From NCBI GenBank assembly GCA_023511725.1, contig JAIMAY010000008.1:1-64000 (forward strand): a stretch of 64,000 bases of DNA. The letters are read 5' to 3'. A program made the translations under genes and the position numbers. This stretch comes from Alicyclobacillus sp. (lineage in GTDB: Bacteria; Bacillota; Bacilli; Alicyclobacillales; Alicyclobacillaceae). Position 1 is the stretch's first letter. Every line of letters begins with the position of its first letter. Positions 25,418-34,943 of the stretch are shown here, in pieces. The notes beneath the pieces were generated by a model. The model was given only the letters and a program-made list of their open reading frames with translations. It had not been told where the DNA came from and did no database searches.

Positions 25418-25798
25418 CTACGGGCGCGGATCACCCTCGTCGCGTACGGGCAGCAGCCAATGTTCGTCCACCTCAAAGTGGGCGTCCCACAGCACCTTCG
25501 CCAAGACGTCCAAGGGTGTTGTCGCCACCTCGCGGTACATCCGGCGCGTGTAGAGGTGGCGTGCGCGAGGCAACTCGCGCCGCAGGGCGGCGCGGAGGCG
25601 GTTCCCCGAATCATCCGCATCCACGAGGATGTAGACATCGTCGTCCTGGAGCTCAGCCGCCCAATCCTCCAGCGTGTCGTAGCGAAGCGTGCCCTGCGTG
25701 CAGAGGATGCGGACCGGCTCCGCCAGTACCTTGAGCAACCGATCTCTGTCCGTCTTACCCTCGACGATGATCACCTTTCTCGGCTCGCTCCCGTCCAT
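25418..25798 (-). CDS. Toprim-domain protein (YusF / RNase M5-like)
   Basis: The 126-residue product is essentially one Toprim domain: PRKVIIVEGKTDRDRLLKVL contains the catalytic Glu, and DDDVYILVDADDSGNRLR the DxD pair. These motifs occur in RNase M5, primases and the uncharacterised Bacillus YusF; size and lack of a C-terminal 5S-rRNA-binding domain favour YusF. Starts at ATG 25798 or TTG 25828, neither with a strong ribosome site. It lies downstream of thrB on the same strand. Enzymatic role unknown. Confidence 0.75.
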   Translation of the reverse strand: MDGSEPRKVIIVEGKTDRDRLLKVLAEPVRILCTQGTLRYDTLEDWAAELQDDDVYILVDADDSGNRLRAALRRELPRARHLYTRRMYREVATTPLDVLAKVLWDAHFEVDEHWLLPVRDEGDPRP

Positions 25799-25852
25799 CG
25801 GCCTGCTTTCACCCGCCTTGCCCGACAACTCGGCCGATCCCGGCTTCCTCCG

Positions 25853-26797
25853 CTATTCTTCCCGCATCTCCACCGTCGTCTCGCGCCGGCACACGCGGTG
25901 CACCTCGGTCCGGCACGGCACACCATGCTCGCGCCAGGTCAGCGTCATCTGGTCCGCCACCTGCCAGGCCACCGTCTCCGTATCGCACCACGCCAGCATC
26001 GACGGACCCGCGCCGCTGAGCGTGGTCGTGATGGCCCCGGCCCGGCTGGCGGCCCTCTTCACCTCATGGTACCCCGGGATCAGCGACAGCCGGTACGGCT
26101 CGTGGAGCTTGTCCCCGAAGCCGCCGCGCAACAGGTCCAGATTGCCCGTCACCAAGGCCAGGGTGAGACGCGACGCCTGCGCGATGTTGTGGATGGCGTC
26201 CGCGCGCGACACCTGCGTCGGCACCACCGTCCGCGACTCCTCGGTGCGCAGGGTAAAGTACGGCACCGCCACGACGAAGCAGAGGTGATCAGGCACGGGG
26301 ATGGAGAAGGTGTGGAGGCCGTGATCGTCCTGACACGTGAGGATGGCCCCGCCCAGCAGAGCAGGTGCGACATTGTCTGGATGGCCCTCCAGTTCCACCG
26401 CCAGCGCCAGCACGTCCGCCTGGCGCAGGGCTCGCACGGGATCATAGTGGGCGACCACCGCATTGGCCAGCAGCAGCCCGCCAACGATGGCCGAAGCGCT
26501 GGAGCCGAGACCCGCGGCCACGGGGATGCGGTTGTGCAGATGCAGCTCGAACTCCCGCGGCACCCGCTCGCTGCCGCAGCGTTCCCACAGGTATTCCATC
26601 GCCTGCACCACGGCGTTCTTTCGATCCCGCGGCAACAGCGACGCCGACTCTCCGCTGATGTGCAGTGCGAAAGGGCGGCCGGGCCGTAGGGTCATCTCGT
26701 TGAACAGCGCCAGGGCGATGCCCATGCAGTCGAAGCCGGGCCCAAGGTTGGCGGAGGTGGCGGGGACCCGGACCGTGAACACCGGCTGCCCCATCAC
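25853..26797 (-). CDS. thrB: Homoserine kinase
   Basis: ThrB phosphorylates homoserine on the way to threonine. The 314-residue GHMP kinase has [19 protein letters not shown], the ATP-binding [29 protein letters not shown] and the C-terminal GAGPSMLAW motif. It overlaps the thrC end by four bases (GTGA, GTG at 26797), with an ATG one codon later as an alternative. It forms a thrC-thrB operon; hom is absent from the window. Confidence 0.95.
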   Translation of the reverse strand: MMGQPVFTVRVPATSANLGPGFDCMGIALALFNEMTLRPGRPFALHISGESASLLPRDRKNAVVQAMEYLWERCGSERVPREFELHLHNRIPVAAGLGSSASAIVGGLLLANAVVAHYDPVRALRQADVLALAVELEGHPDNVAPALLGGAILTCQDDHGLHTFSIPVPDHLCFVVAVPYFTLRTEESRTVVPTQVSRADAIHNIAQASRLTLALVTGNLDLLRGGFGDKLHEPYRLSLIPGYHEVKRAASRAGAITTTLSGAGPSMLAWCDTETVAWQVADQMTLTWREHGVPCRTEVHRVCRRETTVEMREE

Positions 26798-27870
26798 GCA
26801 TCCCCGCCTGCTAGCGCCGTTTCCACGGCTGCCAGGTTGCAGTCCACCACGCGCGGCGTCGCCTGACCGAGGCGGATGGCCGAATCGGGGTCCTTCAGGC
26901 CGTTGCCGGTCAGCACGCAGACCACGGTGGCGCCGGGCGGCACACGACCGGACCGGGCTAGCTTGAGCAGCCCCGCGACCGATGCCGCCGACGCCGGCTC
27001 GCAGAACACTCCTTCGCGCGCCACGCGCAGATACGCCTCGGCGATCTCATCATCCGTCACCGCATCCATGGCCCCGCCGGAGCTCTCCACCGCCTCCACC
27101 GCCAGCGTCCACGACGCCGGGTTGCCGATGCGGATGGCCGTGGCGAACGTCTCCGGCTTGGCGATGGGCTCACCGCGGACGATGGCCGCTGCGCCCTCCG
27201 CCTCAAACCCGAACATGCGCGGTGTGCGCCGGATTTTACCCGCCTCGTGGTAGCGCACGAAACCGCGCCACCACGCCGAGATGTTGCCCGCGTTGCCGAC
27301 CGGAATGCAGACCATGTCGGGCGCGTCGCCGAGCGCATCGCACACCTCAAACGCCGCCGTCTGCTGACCCTCCAGCCGGTACGGGTTGATGGAGTTGACC
27401 ACCGTCACCGGCAAACGCTGCGCCACCTCGCGCACCAGCGCCAGCGCCTCGTCAAAGTTGCCGCGCACCGCCAGGATCTCCGCGCCGTACATGCGCGCCT
27501 GCGCCAGTTTCCCGAGCGCCACATACCCGTCCGGGATCAGGATCACAGCCCGCATCCCTGCTCGCGCCGCGTACGCGGCCGCCGAAGCCGAGGTGTTGCC
27601 CGTGGACGCGCAGATCACCGTCTGGCTGCCTTCCTCCAGCGCCTTGGCCACCGCCAGCACCATGCCCCTATCTTTAAATGAACCCGTGGGGTTGCACCCC
27701 TCCAGCTTCAACCACACCGACGCGCCGATCTCGCGGCTGAGCCCCGGCGCCGCCACCAGCGGCGTGTTGCCCTCGCAGAGCGAGAGCGGCGGGGTGTGAT
27801 CCGTGATCGGCAAAAAACGGCGATACGCCTCAAGGATGCCCGGCCACCTGGTGTGGACCGCTGCTGTCAT
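26794..27870 (-). CDS. thrC: Threonine synthase
   Basis: PLP enzyme converting O-phosphohomoserine to threonine. The 358-residue protein is of the short type, with GNTPLV, the PLP-lysine motif [29 protein letters not shown], and the phosphate cup [16 protein letters not shown] at 27870 has a GAGGGAGAGAG purine tract at the right distance. A weak -10 TATGAT lies at 27961-27956. No T-box or threonine attenuator is evident in the 86-base leader. It is translationally coupled to thrB. Confidence 0.95.
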   Translation of the reverse strand: MTAAVHTRWPGILEAYRRFLPITDHTPPLSLCEGNTPLVAAPGLSREIGASVWLKLEGCNPTGSFKDRGMVLAVAKALEEGSQTVICASTGNTSASAAAYAARAGMRAVILIPDGYVALGKLAQARMYGAEILAVRGNFDEALALVREVAQRLPVTVVNSINPYRLEGQQTAAFEVCDALGDAPDMVCIPVGNAGNISAWWRGFVRYHEAGKIRRTPRMFGFEAEGAAAIVRGEPIAKPETFATAIRIGNPASWTLAVEAVESSGGAMDAVTDDEIAEAYLRVAREGVFCEPASAASVAGLLKLARSGRVPPGATVVCVLTGNGLKDPDSAIRLGQATPRVVDCNLAAVETALAGGDA

Positions 27871-28068
27871 GTGTGATCTCTCTCCCTCCGTCGCAACGCC
27901 CGATGCCGCCAGCCATCGCGAATGCCCGAGCTTCTCGCATTTGCATGATGAGTCTATCATAGCCGGAAGGGCTCGGCGCATCCAGTGCGAAGAGGTGGCA
28001 GCGCCGCAGCCGCGGTGGGAGCGGATCGGCGGCAGGGGTGGCCCCCGCGGCGGCGCCGCCCGGGCGCC

Positions 28069-29520
28069 TCAACCCCAGCGGTGGCGCGCGGTGACCATCT
28101 TGCGCCGCGTGTAGAACTCGACGCCGTCGCGGCCGTTGGCGTGGAGATCGCCGTAGAACGAGTTCTTCCAGCCGGAGAAGGGGAAGAACGCCATCGGCGC
28201 GGGCACGCCGACGTTGATGCCGAGCATCCCGGCGTCAATTTCCTCGCGGAAGCGGCGGATGGCGTCCGCGCGGTTGGTGAACAGGCAGGCGCCGTTGGCG
28301 AAGGGGGAGGCGTTGGCGATGCGGATGGCCTCGTCGAGATCGGCGGCGCGCACCACGCTCAGCACGGGCGCGAAGATCTCATCGCGCCAGAGGGTGGTGC
28401 CGATGCGGACGTGATCGAATATGGTGGGCCCGACGAAGTAGCCCTCGCCCTGGCACGCCGCGTCCTTGCGCCCGTCGCGCACCAGCACCGCGCCTTCCTC
28501 GACGCCCTTGTCGATGTAGCGCAGAGTCCGCTCCTGGTGCTCCTTCCGGATGACAGGGCCGAGCAGGACGGTGTCGTCCAAGCCGTTGCCGATGCGGATC
28601 TCATCGGCGGCCTTCACGAGCCGGTCGACCAAAGCGTCTGCGATCTCGCCCACCGGCACCACGACGGAGCAGGCCATGCAGCGTTCGCCCGCGGAGCCAA
28701 ACGCGGCGTGGATGATCTCGCGCGCGGCCAGATCGAGATCCGCGTCCGGCAGCACGATGGTGTGATTCTTTGCACCGGCCAGCGCCTGCACGCGCTTGCC
28801 GTGCGCCGCGGCGGTGCGATAGACGTGCTCCGCGACCGGCTGCGATCCGACGAACGACACCGCCCGGATGTCCGGGTGCTCGAGCAGCCGCTGCACGGCG
28901 TCGCGACCGCCGTGCACGATGTTGAACACGCCGTCTGGGACACTCGCCTCCCGCAGCAGTTCCGCGAGCCGGCAGGCCGTGAGCGGCGTACGCTCCGACG
29001 GCTTGAGCACGAACGTGTTGCCGCACACGATGGCCAGCGGAAACATCCAGCACGGCACCATCATCGGAAAATTGAACGGCGTGATGCCCGCGACAACGCC
29101 GAGCGGATAGCGGTACATGCCCGACTCCATGTCCGTCGCGATGTCCGGCAGCTGCGATCCCATCAGCAGCGTCGGCGCCCCACACGCAAACTCCACACAC
29201 TCGATGCCGCGCTGCACTTCCCCGTACGCGTCCTTGTAGGACTTGCCGTTCTCCAGGGTGATGAGGCGCGCCAGCTCGTCCCAGTGCTCGACCAGCAGCT
29301 GCTGGAAGCGGAACATGATGCGCGCCCGCTTCGGCACCGGCGTCCGCCGCCAGCTGTCATACGCCTCGCGCGCCGCGGCCACCGCCGCGTCCACGTCCGC
29401 CGCCGGCGACAGCGGCACCTCGGCGAGCACCTCCTCCGTCGCGGGATTGGGCACGGTGAGCACGTCACTGGTGCTCGCCTCCACCCACCGGCCGCCTATC
29501 CAGTTCTTCAGTCGCTGCAT
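28069..29520 (-). CDS. mmsA: CoA-acylating methylmalonate-semialdehyde dehydrogenase
   Basis: MmsA/IolA converts methylmalonate or malonate semialdehyde to propionyl- or acetyl-CoA in valine, beta-alanine and inositol breakdown. The 483-residue protein has [33 protein letters not shown], the nucleophile Cys in GSAGERCMA, and the family-specific [18 protein letters not shown] at 29520 has GGGGAGG eight bases upstream. It lies downstream of a class III aminotransferase gene that is broken, so the two once formed a beta-alanine/amino-acid catabolic operon. Confidence 0.95.
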   Translation of the reverse strand: MQRLKNWIGGRWVEASTSDVLTVPNPATEEVLAEVPLSPAADVDAAVAAAREAYDSWRRTPVPKRARIMFRFQQLLVEHWDELARLITLENGKSYKDAYGEVQRGIECVEFACGAPTLLMGSQLPDIATDMESGMYRYPLGVVAGITPFNFPMMVPCWMFPLAIVCGNTFVLKPSERTPLTACRLAELLREASVPDGVFNIVHGGRDAVQRLLEHPDIRAVSFVGSQPVAEHVYRTAAAHGKRVQALAGAKNHTIVLPDADLDLAAREIIHAAFGSAGERCMACSVVVPVGEIADALVDRLVKAADEIRIGNGLDDTVLLGPVIRKEHQERTLRYIDKGVEEGAVLVRDGRKDAACQGEGYFVGPTIFDHVRIGTTLWRDEIFAPVLSVVRAADLDEAIRIANASPFANGACLFTNRADAIRRFREEIDAGMLGINVGVPAPMAFFPFSGWKNSFYGDLHANGRDGVEFYTRRKMVTARHRWG

Positions 29521-29602
29521 GTCCACATCCTCCCCCGCACGTGGCGGCGGGGCTCCCCTCCGCCCCGCGCCGATTTCTGCGTGATGTCCCGCCAATCCCG
29601 CC

Positions 29603-30651
29603 TCAGCCTCGCCCGGCGTCAGCCGCCACCTCATCCAGCGCCGCCCCCAGCGTATCGACCATCAGCCGGATCTCGTCCTCACTGATGACGAGCGGTGGCG
29701 CCAATGTCAGCACGTTGCTCATGCCGGGCACCGTGTCGCTGTTCTTGCCGATGATGACGCCGCGCTGGCGGCAGAGGGCCACCGTGCGAGTGGCGAGATC
29801 GTCCGAAGGTGGCGTTTTCTCCGTCCCCGGCTTCCTCAGCTCAATGCCCGCCATCAGCCCGAACGTCCGCACATCGCTGACCAGCGGATGCCCCCGCAGT
29901 TCGGCCAGTGCAGCCGCCAAGAACTCACCGCGCGCGGCCGCCTGTTCGACGATGCCCCGCTCCTCCATCAGCGTCAGCGTCTTCAGCCCCACGGCGCTCG
30001 CCGCCGGATGCCCGCCGAAGGTGTTGATGTGGCGGAGGTGAGCCAGCGGATCATCGCCCGTGAACGCCTCGTACAAATCGGCGCGCACCGCCGTCGCGGA
30101 CAGCGGCAGATAGGCGCTGGTGATGCCCTTCGCCATCGTCACAATGTCCGGCACAACGCCGAAGTGCTGGTGACCAAAGCGCTTTCCCGTACGGCCAAAG
30201 CCGCAGATCACCTCATCGACAATCAGCAGCACCCCGTAGCGCCGGCAGATCTCCTGCACGCGCTGAAGGCGACCTCATTCGCCTCGGATCCACTATTGGA
30301 GAAAAACACCCGATACCCGCCGCCCAGCCACGCGCTCAGCCGCTCCGCCAGCTCAATCGCCGGTGGATGGCTGTGACTCAGCGGATAGTACGGCATCTCC
30401 CGTAGCTGCCTCGCCGCCTCCTCCGCGAGCTCAGGCACCGAGTAGCCGAGATTCACGCACCACAGGCCCGACATCCCGTCCAGGTACCGCCGGCCCTCCG
30501 CGTCCTCCACCCAGCAGCCCTCGCCCTTGACCATGATCAGCGGCTGCTGCGCAGCCCGATGCGGCGTCATATGGTGCCACATGTACTGCCTGTCCCGTTC
30601 CAGCAGTTCCGATGCCGTTCCTCGCGGCCCCATGTTGTCCAGCTCCGACAT
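29603..30651 (-). pseudogene. Class III aminotransferase, internal deletion and frameshift
   Basis: Two halves of one gene are adjacent. The 5' half from ATG 30651 (AAGGAGG nine bases upstream) encodes about 131 residues up to SNSGSEANEVAF. The sequence then jumps to a different frame that reads QRVQEICRRYGVLLIVDEVICGFGRTG and runs with the PLP-lysine region TMAKGITSAYLPL to 29603. About 100 codons between them, normally encoding the helix after GSEANEVAFK and the loop before the Asp, are gone, and the loss is not a multiple of three. The breakpoint lies near 30270-30275. Family members use beta-alanine or other omega-amino acids with pyruvate. An assembly error is possible but no sign of one is visible. 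Confidence 0.85.
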
Positions 30652-30897
30652 CGCTGCGAGCCTCCTTTTACCTCATGCGCGCCGGTTTTCACGGGCTTCA
30701 GCGCGTCGTTCAGGTGCGCCTGCATGCCGCGACAACTCGCAGCTTCCACCCCTCTCCATCATATCGAAATTGTCCAGCAGCATGTTTGAATAGAAATTGG
30801 AAGAGAAATGGGAAAGCACCACGCGGGTGACCCGTCCAGTCGCCGGCCTTCCCGCTGGCATACACTGGTGCATCCCGAAGTGGGAGGTGGCGGAAAC

Positions 30898-31407
30898 GTG
30901 ACACAGGACAAGCGTCAGCGCGCGCGCAGGCATAGCGCCACGAAGCCGGGGCGAGGCGGGGCACGCGCAGGGCTCCAGGCACCCGGCGGCGGGCGCCGCC
31001 CCGCGGATATTCGACTCGCAGCGATGCGCCGATGGGCGGCGGCGGATGCGTCGATTCAATTGCTGCCGGGGCATCGGGCGGGATCGGAGAAAGCGGAGCC
31101 TTGCTTCCTGCCACTGCTGCTTCTGCTCGGCCTGTGGGGAGCAGGTCGCGCTGGGCGGCGACCGGATCCCCCGGCGGCCGGCATGGTTCCCGGTGGACTC
31201 GGCGGACCAGGCGCGCCAGGGCTCGGTGGGCTCGGAGGCTGGGGACCGGGCTCCGGGCTGTTTGGCGGTGCTCCGGCGTGGGGCGCCGGCCCCATGGCAG
31301 CCCCGGGTGGAGGATGGTACGGCTCGGGCGGCTGGGCCCGCATCCCGCGCGGTCCAGGCGCATGGGGCGGACTGGGCGGCGGTATGGGCTTCCCCCTCTG
31401 GTTCTGA
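30898..31407 (+). CDS. Glycine-rich protein with one membrane segment
   Basis: A 169-residue product from GTG 30898, with GGGAGG ten bases upstream. The N-terminus is strongly basic, followed by one hydrophobic stretch (FLPLLLLLGLWGAG) at about 100-113 and a Gly/Pro/Trp-rich tail ending WGGLGGGMGFPLWF. No known family; similar tails occur in spore-surface or secreted proteins of Bacillota, which is only an analogy. CATACACT at 30859 resembles a sigma-E -10 box but lacks a matching -35. Antisense open frames overlap it, so coding status is moderate. Confidence 0.5.
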   Translation: MTQDKRQRARRHSATKPGRGGARAGLQAPGGGRRPADIRLAAMRRWAAADASIQLLPGHRAGSEKAEPCFLPLLLLLGLWGAGRAGRRPDPPAAGMVPGGLGGPGAPGLGGLGGWGPGSGLFGGAPAWGAGPMAAPGGGWYGSGGWARIPRGPGAWGGLGGGMGFPLWF

Positions 31408-31540
31408 GAAGGATGCTCATCGAGCATGGTGTCGGGCGAGACGTGGCGGTCGGCGGGTGAACCCGGGATCGCCACGTCCTCGTTGCAGGGGTTGTTGGGA
31501 CAGCTTCGCACGAAGGGCAGGATGATGGGCGCGCTCATAT

Positions 31541-31564
31541 AACACAAAAGGCGGCCTGAGCCGC
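31541..31564 (-). terminator. Terminator of the tiny membrane protein gene
   Basis: GCGGC, loop CTGA, GCCGC forms a short stem. On the minus strand it is followed by CTTTTGTGTT, located 28 bases after the stop of the 41-residue gene. Confidence 0.6.
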
Positions 31565-31591
31565 GTCCCCGCGAATCACGTGCGGCGCGTG

Positions 31592-31717
31592 TCAGGGCGC
31601 CACCGGCGTCGTGGTGCAAGTGGTCGTGTACGCGGGAACGAGCAGGAAGAACAGCACGAAGATGATCAGGAACACCACCGCCCAGCGGGTGTATCCTCCG
31701 AACACGCCGTACACCAT
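31592..31717 (-). CDS. Tiny membrane protein, YjcZ-like
   Basis: A 41-residue protein, MVYGVFGGYTRWAVVFLIIF followed by VLFFLLVPAY and a Thr-rich tail. A Gly/Tyr-rich start followed by a single hydrophobic helix is the pattern of the YjcZ/tiny-TM sporulation proteins of Bacilli. GGAGG stands eight bases before ATG 31717, and a terminator follows. It is shorter than most gene callers' limits. Function unknown. Confidence 0.65.
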   Translation of the reverse strand: MVYGVFGGYTRWAVVFLIIFVLFFLLVPAYTTTCTTTPVAP

Positions 31718-31752
31718 GCGGATCGCCTCCTTGCAAAGAATGTCACACTGCA

Positions 31753-32238
31753 TTGAAATGCACCGCGGCAATGACCTGCGCCGGCGCTATTACGGTGCTG
31801 GGGCATCCGGCGCCGTGGGGCGTGATCGAGCGGGCGTTGGAAGGTTACAGTTTCGCACTGCGCCGGATCTGCGCGGTGCTGCGGGAGGCCGAGGTGCTGT
31901 GCGTGGTCCTGGGCACCCTCTACAACCCGGTGCCAAGATCCCCGCTGGCCATGCGAGCGTTCAACCGCCTGAACGAGATCATCCGCGACACCGCGCAGCG
32001 TGAACAGTTCGGGTTGGCGCGAGTCGACGCGGTGTTCAGCGGCTTGGAGCCGGCCCTGATCCACCGCTACCGAACCGGTCGGCTGGAGGATCTGTCGCTG
32101 CCCTTCGGCCGTCCCGTTCACCCGAACGATCTCGGCCACGCCCACATCGCCGACGCCTTCTGGGAAGCCATCGCCAAGGCGCCGCCCGCTGCGCAGCCTG
32201 CTCCCCTCGCCCAGCGGCGCCGCGCGCAGGACGGTTGA
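31753..32238 (+). pseudogene. C-terminal relic of an SGNH/GDSL hydrolase
   Basis: The frame encodes the last part of a GDSL esterase/lipase: VLCVVLGTLYNPVP, AMRAFNRLNEIIRD, and the catalytic Asp-His block FGRPVHPNDLGHAHIADAFW. The N-terminal GDS nucleophile block and oxyanion Gly/Asn blocks are missing. The first ATG has no ribosome site and lies only 36 bp past the start of the tiny membrane gene. It is most likely a 5'-truncated remnant, though translation of the fragment cannot be excluded. Confidence 0.65.
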
Positions 32239-32250
32239 GCACAGAGGCGG

Positions 32251-32256
32251 TATAAT
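32251..32256 (+). promoter_or_regulatory. Probable -10 box of panC
   Basis: A perfect TATAAT lies 26 bases before the panC ATG. A clear -35 at 17 bases is missing; TTGAGC is only 10 bases upstream. The promoter is therefore likely activator-aided or weak. Confidence 0.45.
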
Positions 32257-32281
32257 GAGGGGCAGCAAGGAGGTTGTCCGC

Positions 32282-33163
32282 ATGCAGCAGTTCACCACCA
32301 TCGCTGATCTCCGCGCCGCCCTCGCCCCCGCCCGCCGCGCAGGCCGGAGCATCGGTTTCGTGCCCACCATGGGCTACCTGCACGAGGGTCACCTGGCACT
32401 CGTCGAGGCGGCCCGCCGCGACAATGACGTGACTGTCGTCAGCATCTTCGTCAACCCGCTGCAATTCGGCCCGAACGAGGACTTCGACCGCTATCCGCGC
32501 GATCTCGCCCGCGACCTGTCCATGCTCTCACAGGCCGGGGTTGATTACGTCTTCACGCCTTCCGTGGAAGAGATGTATCCACGCCCCATCCTGACACGCG
32601 TGATCCAGCCCGCGCTGTCGGACAAGCTGTGCGGGAAATCGAGACCCGGCCACTTCGATGGCGTGGCCACCGTTGTCGCCAAGCTGCTCCACATCGTCGG
32701 ACCGGACAGGGCGTATTTCGGCCAGAAGGATGGCCAACAGGTGGTACTGGTGCGGCGGATGGTGGAGGACCTGAACTTCCCCGTGGAGATCATCACGGTG
32801 CCCACCGTGCGCGAAGCGGACGGTTTGGCCAAGAGCTCACGCAACGTGTACCTGACACCGGAGGAGCGACCGCACGCCACCGTGCTGTACCGCGCCCTGC
32901 AGGACGCGAAGGCGGCCATTGAGGCCGGTGAGCGGTCTGCGCAACGGATCCGTGATCGTATGGTGAAGATGATCAGCGCCGAGCCGATGGTGCGCCTCGA
33001 CTATGCCGAAGTGGTGTCTGCGGACACGCTGGAACCGCTGACCGATATTGAGGGGCGCGTGATGCTCGCCGTCGCCGCTTACGTTGGAAGGGCGAGACTC
33101 ATTGACAACGAACAAATTGTCAGCCCTGTGCTTGAGAGGATGCATGATCCCCAGCCGCGTTAA
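32282..33163 (+). CDS. panC: Pantothenate synthetase
   Basis: PanC condenses pantoate with beta-alanine using ATP. The 293-residue protein has FVPTMGYLHEGHLALVEAA (HxGH), VSIFVNPLQFGPNEDFDRYPR, GVATVVAKLLHIV, YFGQKDGQQ and the KSSRNVYL loop equivalent to KMSKS. AAGGAGG is eight bases before ATG 32282. panB and panD are not nearby, so it stands alone here. A GC hairpin follows the stop. Confidence 0.96.
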   Translation: MQQFTTIADLRAALAPARRAGRSIGFVPTMGYLHEGHLALVEAARRDNDVTVVSIFVNPLQFGPNEDFDRYPRDLARDLSMLSQAGVDYVFTPSVEEMYPRPILTRVIQPALSDKLCGKSRPGHFDGVATVVAKLLHIVGPDRAYFGQKDGQQVVLVRRMVEDLNFPVEIITVPTVREADGLAKSSRNVYLTPEERPHATVLYRALQDAKAAIEAGERSAQRIRDRMVKMISAEPMVRLDYAEVVSADTLEPLTDIEGRVMLAVAAYVGRARLIDNEQIVSPVLERMHDPQPR

Positions 33164-33188
33164 CAAAAGGTTCTCGCGCTCCCATCAA

Positions 33189-33212
33189 CCCCCGGCTCTC
33201 GAAAGCCGGGGG
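33189..33212. terminator. Hairpin between convergent panC and efeU
   Basis: CCCCCGGCT, loop CTCGAA, AGCCGGGGG forms a perfect 9-bp stem between two convergent genes. T tracts are short on both sides. It probably serves both transcripts. Confidence 0.6.
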
Positions 33213-33234
33213 AGAGTATTACCACAGCTCCACC

Positions 33235-34710
33235 TCAGACGGTGTGTTCGGTCCGCATAGCGCGCAGGCCGCGAACCCACCGCACGACCGTCACAACGAG
33301 AGCACCTGTAAGCAGAAAGACTTGCGGCAGAGCACTTTGCCAGGACGGATAGAACGCGAGCGCATCCACGCTTGGCAGCCACGGTACAACGGTAGAGGGT
33401 AGGACACCGGCGAGTTGCAAACTGTGAATCCCCATACCCGTGAACTTCAAGCACAGGTAGAACACTATCAAGCTCGAGACGAGGAAAAAGGGCCGCAGTG
33501 GCAGCCTCACACCAAGATACAGCATGAAAAGGGAAATCGCCACCAGCACAGCACATCCCAGTCCCAATCCAAGTAGGAGTTTGCTTATGCTGATCTGATT
33601 GATCATGCCGATGATGAACAGGACCGTCTCGGTTCCCTCTCGAAACACTGCGAGGAACGACAGCAGCGCTAGGGAAAGCATGCTTCCCGTGCCGAGTGCC
33701 TGGGTCGTCTGCGTGCGGATAAACTGGTTCCAGTCGGCGATGTGGGACTTGCCGTGCAGCCAGTAGCTCATGTACAGGAGCATCCCCGCGGCGATGACCC
33801 CCGTCCACCCGCCGATGAGGAAGTTATTGTGACCAAATGCGCCCGTCGAAAAGACCCATCGGACCAGGATGGCCAGCAGGATACTGATGCCCAGCCCCGT
33901 CCCCACGCCGGCCCACACCCATGCACGTCCCCTGCGCGCTCCGGACTTTGTCACGAGGGCAAGCAAGGCTGTGACGATGAGCAGCGCCTCCAAACCCTCA
34001 CGAATCGGAATCATCGCGGCATCCCACACCGTGTAGCCTGTCTGCGCCGCCAACGGCGACAGGTAGCTGATCATGTCGTCCAGGAGCGCCGTCGCACCGC
34101 GTGTATCCGGTGGATGGGCGGCCAACATCGCGTTGACCGTCACCATATCACGCTCTGCCCTGTTGTAGACCGTGCTGGATTGGGCAATCACCTGCCCCTC
34201 CACACTGATCCAATTCTGGCGAACCTTCGCAACGTCGGAGAGGGCCTGCTGGACATCTCCACGCGCTGCGGCAGACCTGGTTTCTTGCAGCATGGCGATG
34301 TACTGAGCCAGCGATATATCCTGCCGATCCCCCGGCTGATCCGTTGCATATTGCCCGGTGGCAAAGGCATCGCAGACCTCATCGAGTTCGGTGAGAGCTC
34401 TGACCACCGCTTGCGTGTCCTTCTGCACGAAGGCGACGTCGACCTCGCCCATGGCGTTCTCTATGTCCGCGTACGCTTTGCCGGATTGCTGTTTGACACC
34501 GTCCTCCATCTGGAACCAGCGCTGATGAAATTGGTCGTACGCCTTCTGCGCGTCATCAAGGCGATGCTGTTGTGCCGCCTGCAACGCCTGCTCCAACTGC
34601 TCGGCCGCCACTCCCACGTCATGCTCCGCCTGCGTGTCGGCCCATGCCGGCTGGATGAGACCCAACCAGAGTGCAAACGCCAACAGCAACCCCATCATTC
34701 GGGCTGTCAC
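33235..34710 (-). CDS. efeU: FTR1-family iron permease (EfeU) with N-terminal extracytoplasmic domain
   Basis: An iron uptake permease of 491 residues. A signal peptide (MMGLLLAFALWLGLIQPAWA) is followed by about 200 helical, Gln/Glu-rich extracytoplasmic residues, then a seven-helix FTR1 domain from about 230. The two iron-binding REXXE motifs are REGLE (about 236) and REGTE (about 358). GTG at 34710 has GAGGAGG seven bases upstream. EfeO/M and EfeB partners, common in Bacilli, are not adjacent. Its base composition is less GC-rich than the neighbours, suggesting a different history. Confidence 0.9.
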   Translation of the reverse strand: MTARMMGLLLAFALWLGLIQPAWADTQAEHDVGVAAEQLEQALQAAQQHRLDDAQKAYDQFHQRWFQMEDGVKQQSGKAYADIENAMGEVDVAFVQKDTQAVVRALTELDEVCDAFATGQYATDQPGDRQDISLAQYIAMLQETRSAAARGDVQQALSDVAKVRQNWISVEGQVIAQSSTVYNRAERDMVTVNAMLAAHPPDTRGATALLDDMISYLSPLAAQTGYTVWDAAMIPIREGLEALLIVTALLALVTKSGARRGRAWVWAGVGTGLGISILLAILVRWVFSTGAFGHNNFLIGGWTGVIAAGMLLYMSYWLHGKSHIADWNQFIRTQTTQALGTGSMLSLALLSFLAVFREGTETVLFIIGMINQISISKLLLGLGLGCAVLVAISLFMLYLGVRLPLRPFFLVSSLIVFYLCLKFTGMGIHSLQLAGVLPSTVVPWLPSVDALAFYPSWQSALPQVFLLTGALVVTVVRWVRGLRAMRTEHTV

Positions 34711-34789
34711 CGGTCTTCCTCCTCCACCCGTGTAGGACTATCCAGACACGGCTGTCGGGCCCCCAGATGACATCCACCGTGTCGCCCCG

Positions 34790-34822
34790 ATTCTACGCGA
34801 TGATAATTGACTTCTCAAGTCA
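34790..34822 (-). promoter_or_regulatory. Promoter of efeU with overlapping dyad
   Basis: Minus-strand TTGAGA (34818-34813) and TAGAAT (34795-34790) are 17 bases apart. The dyad TGACTT-ctc-AAGTCA (34808-34822) covers the -35 box, and TGATAAT (34801-34807), a Fur half-site sequence, lies in the spacer. An operator for an iron regulator is plausible, but only one Fur half-site is clear. Confidence 0.55.
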
Positions 34823-34943
34823 TGTTTTTGGTGCATGTTATGAAGAATTTATGAACGATAATACATATGGTTAGGTCTATCTAATTCAACACGCAGGGAT
34901 AGGGCACCCCGGCCCTCTCGCGTTGCGTCCGGACCGCGCCCCC

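Noticed and set aside
27871-28068. T-box or threonine attenuator before thrC
   Set aside because: Leader is only about 86 bases, with no T-box sequence or terminator-like stem.
31056-31736. Minus-strand open frame over the Gly-rich gene
   Set aside because: Low-complexity, lacks a ribosome site and runs through the tiny membrane gene in another frame.
33189-33212. IS200/IS605-type right-end hairpin
   Set aside because: The CCCCCGGCT/AGCCGGGGG stem resembles such ends, but no transposase or second end was seen and it lies between two convergent genes, as a terminator would.
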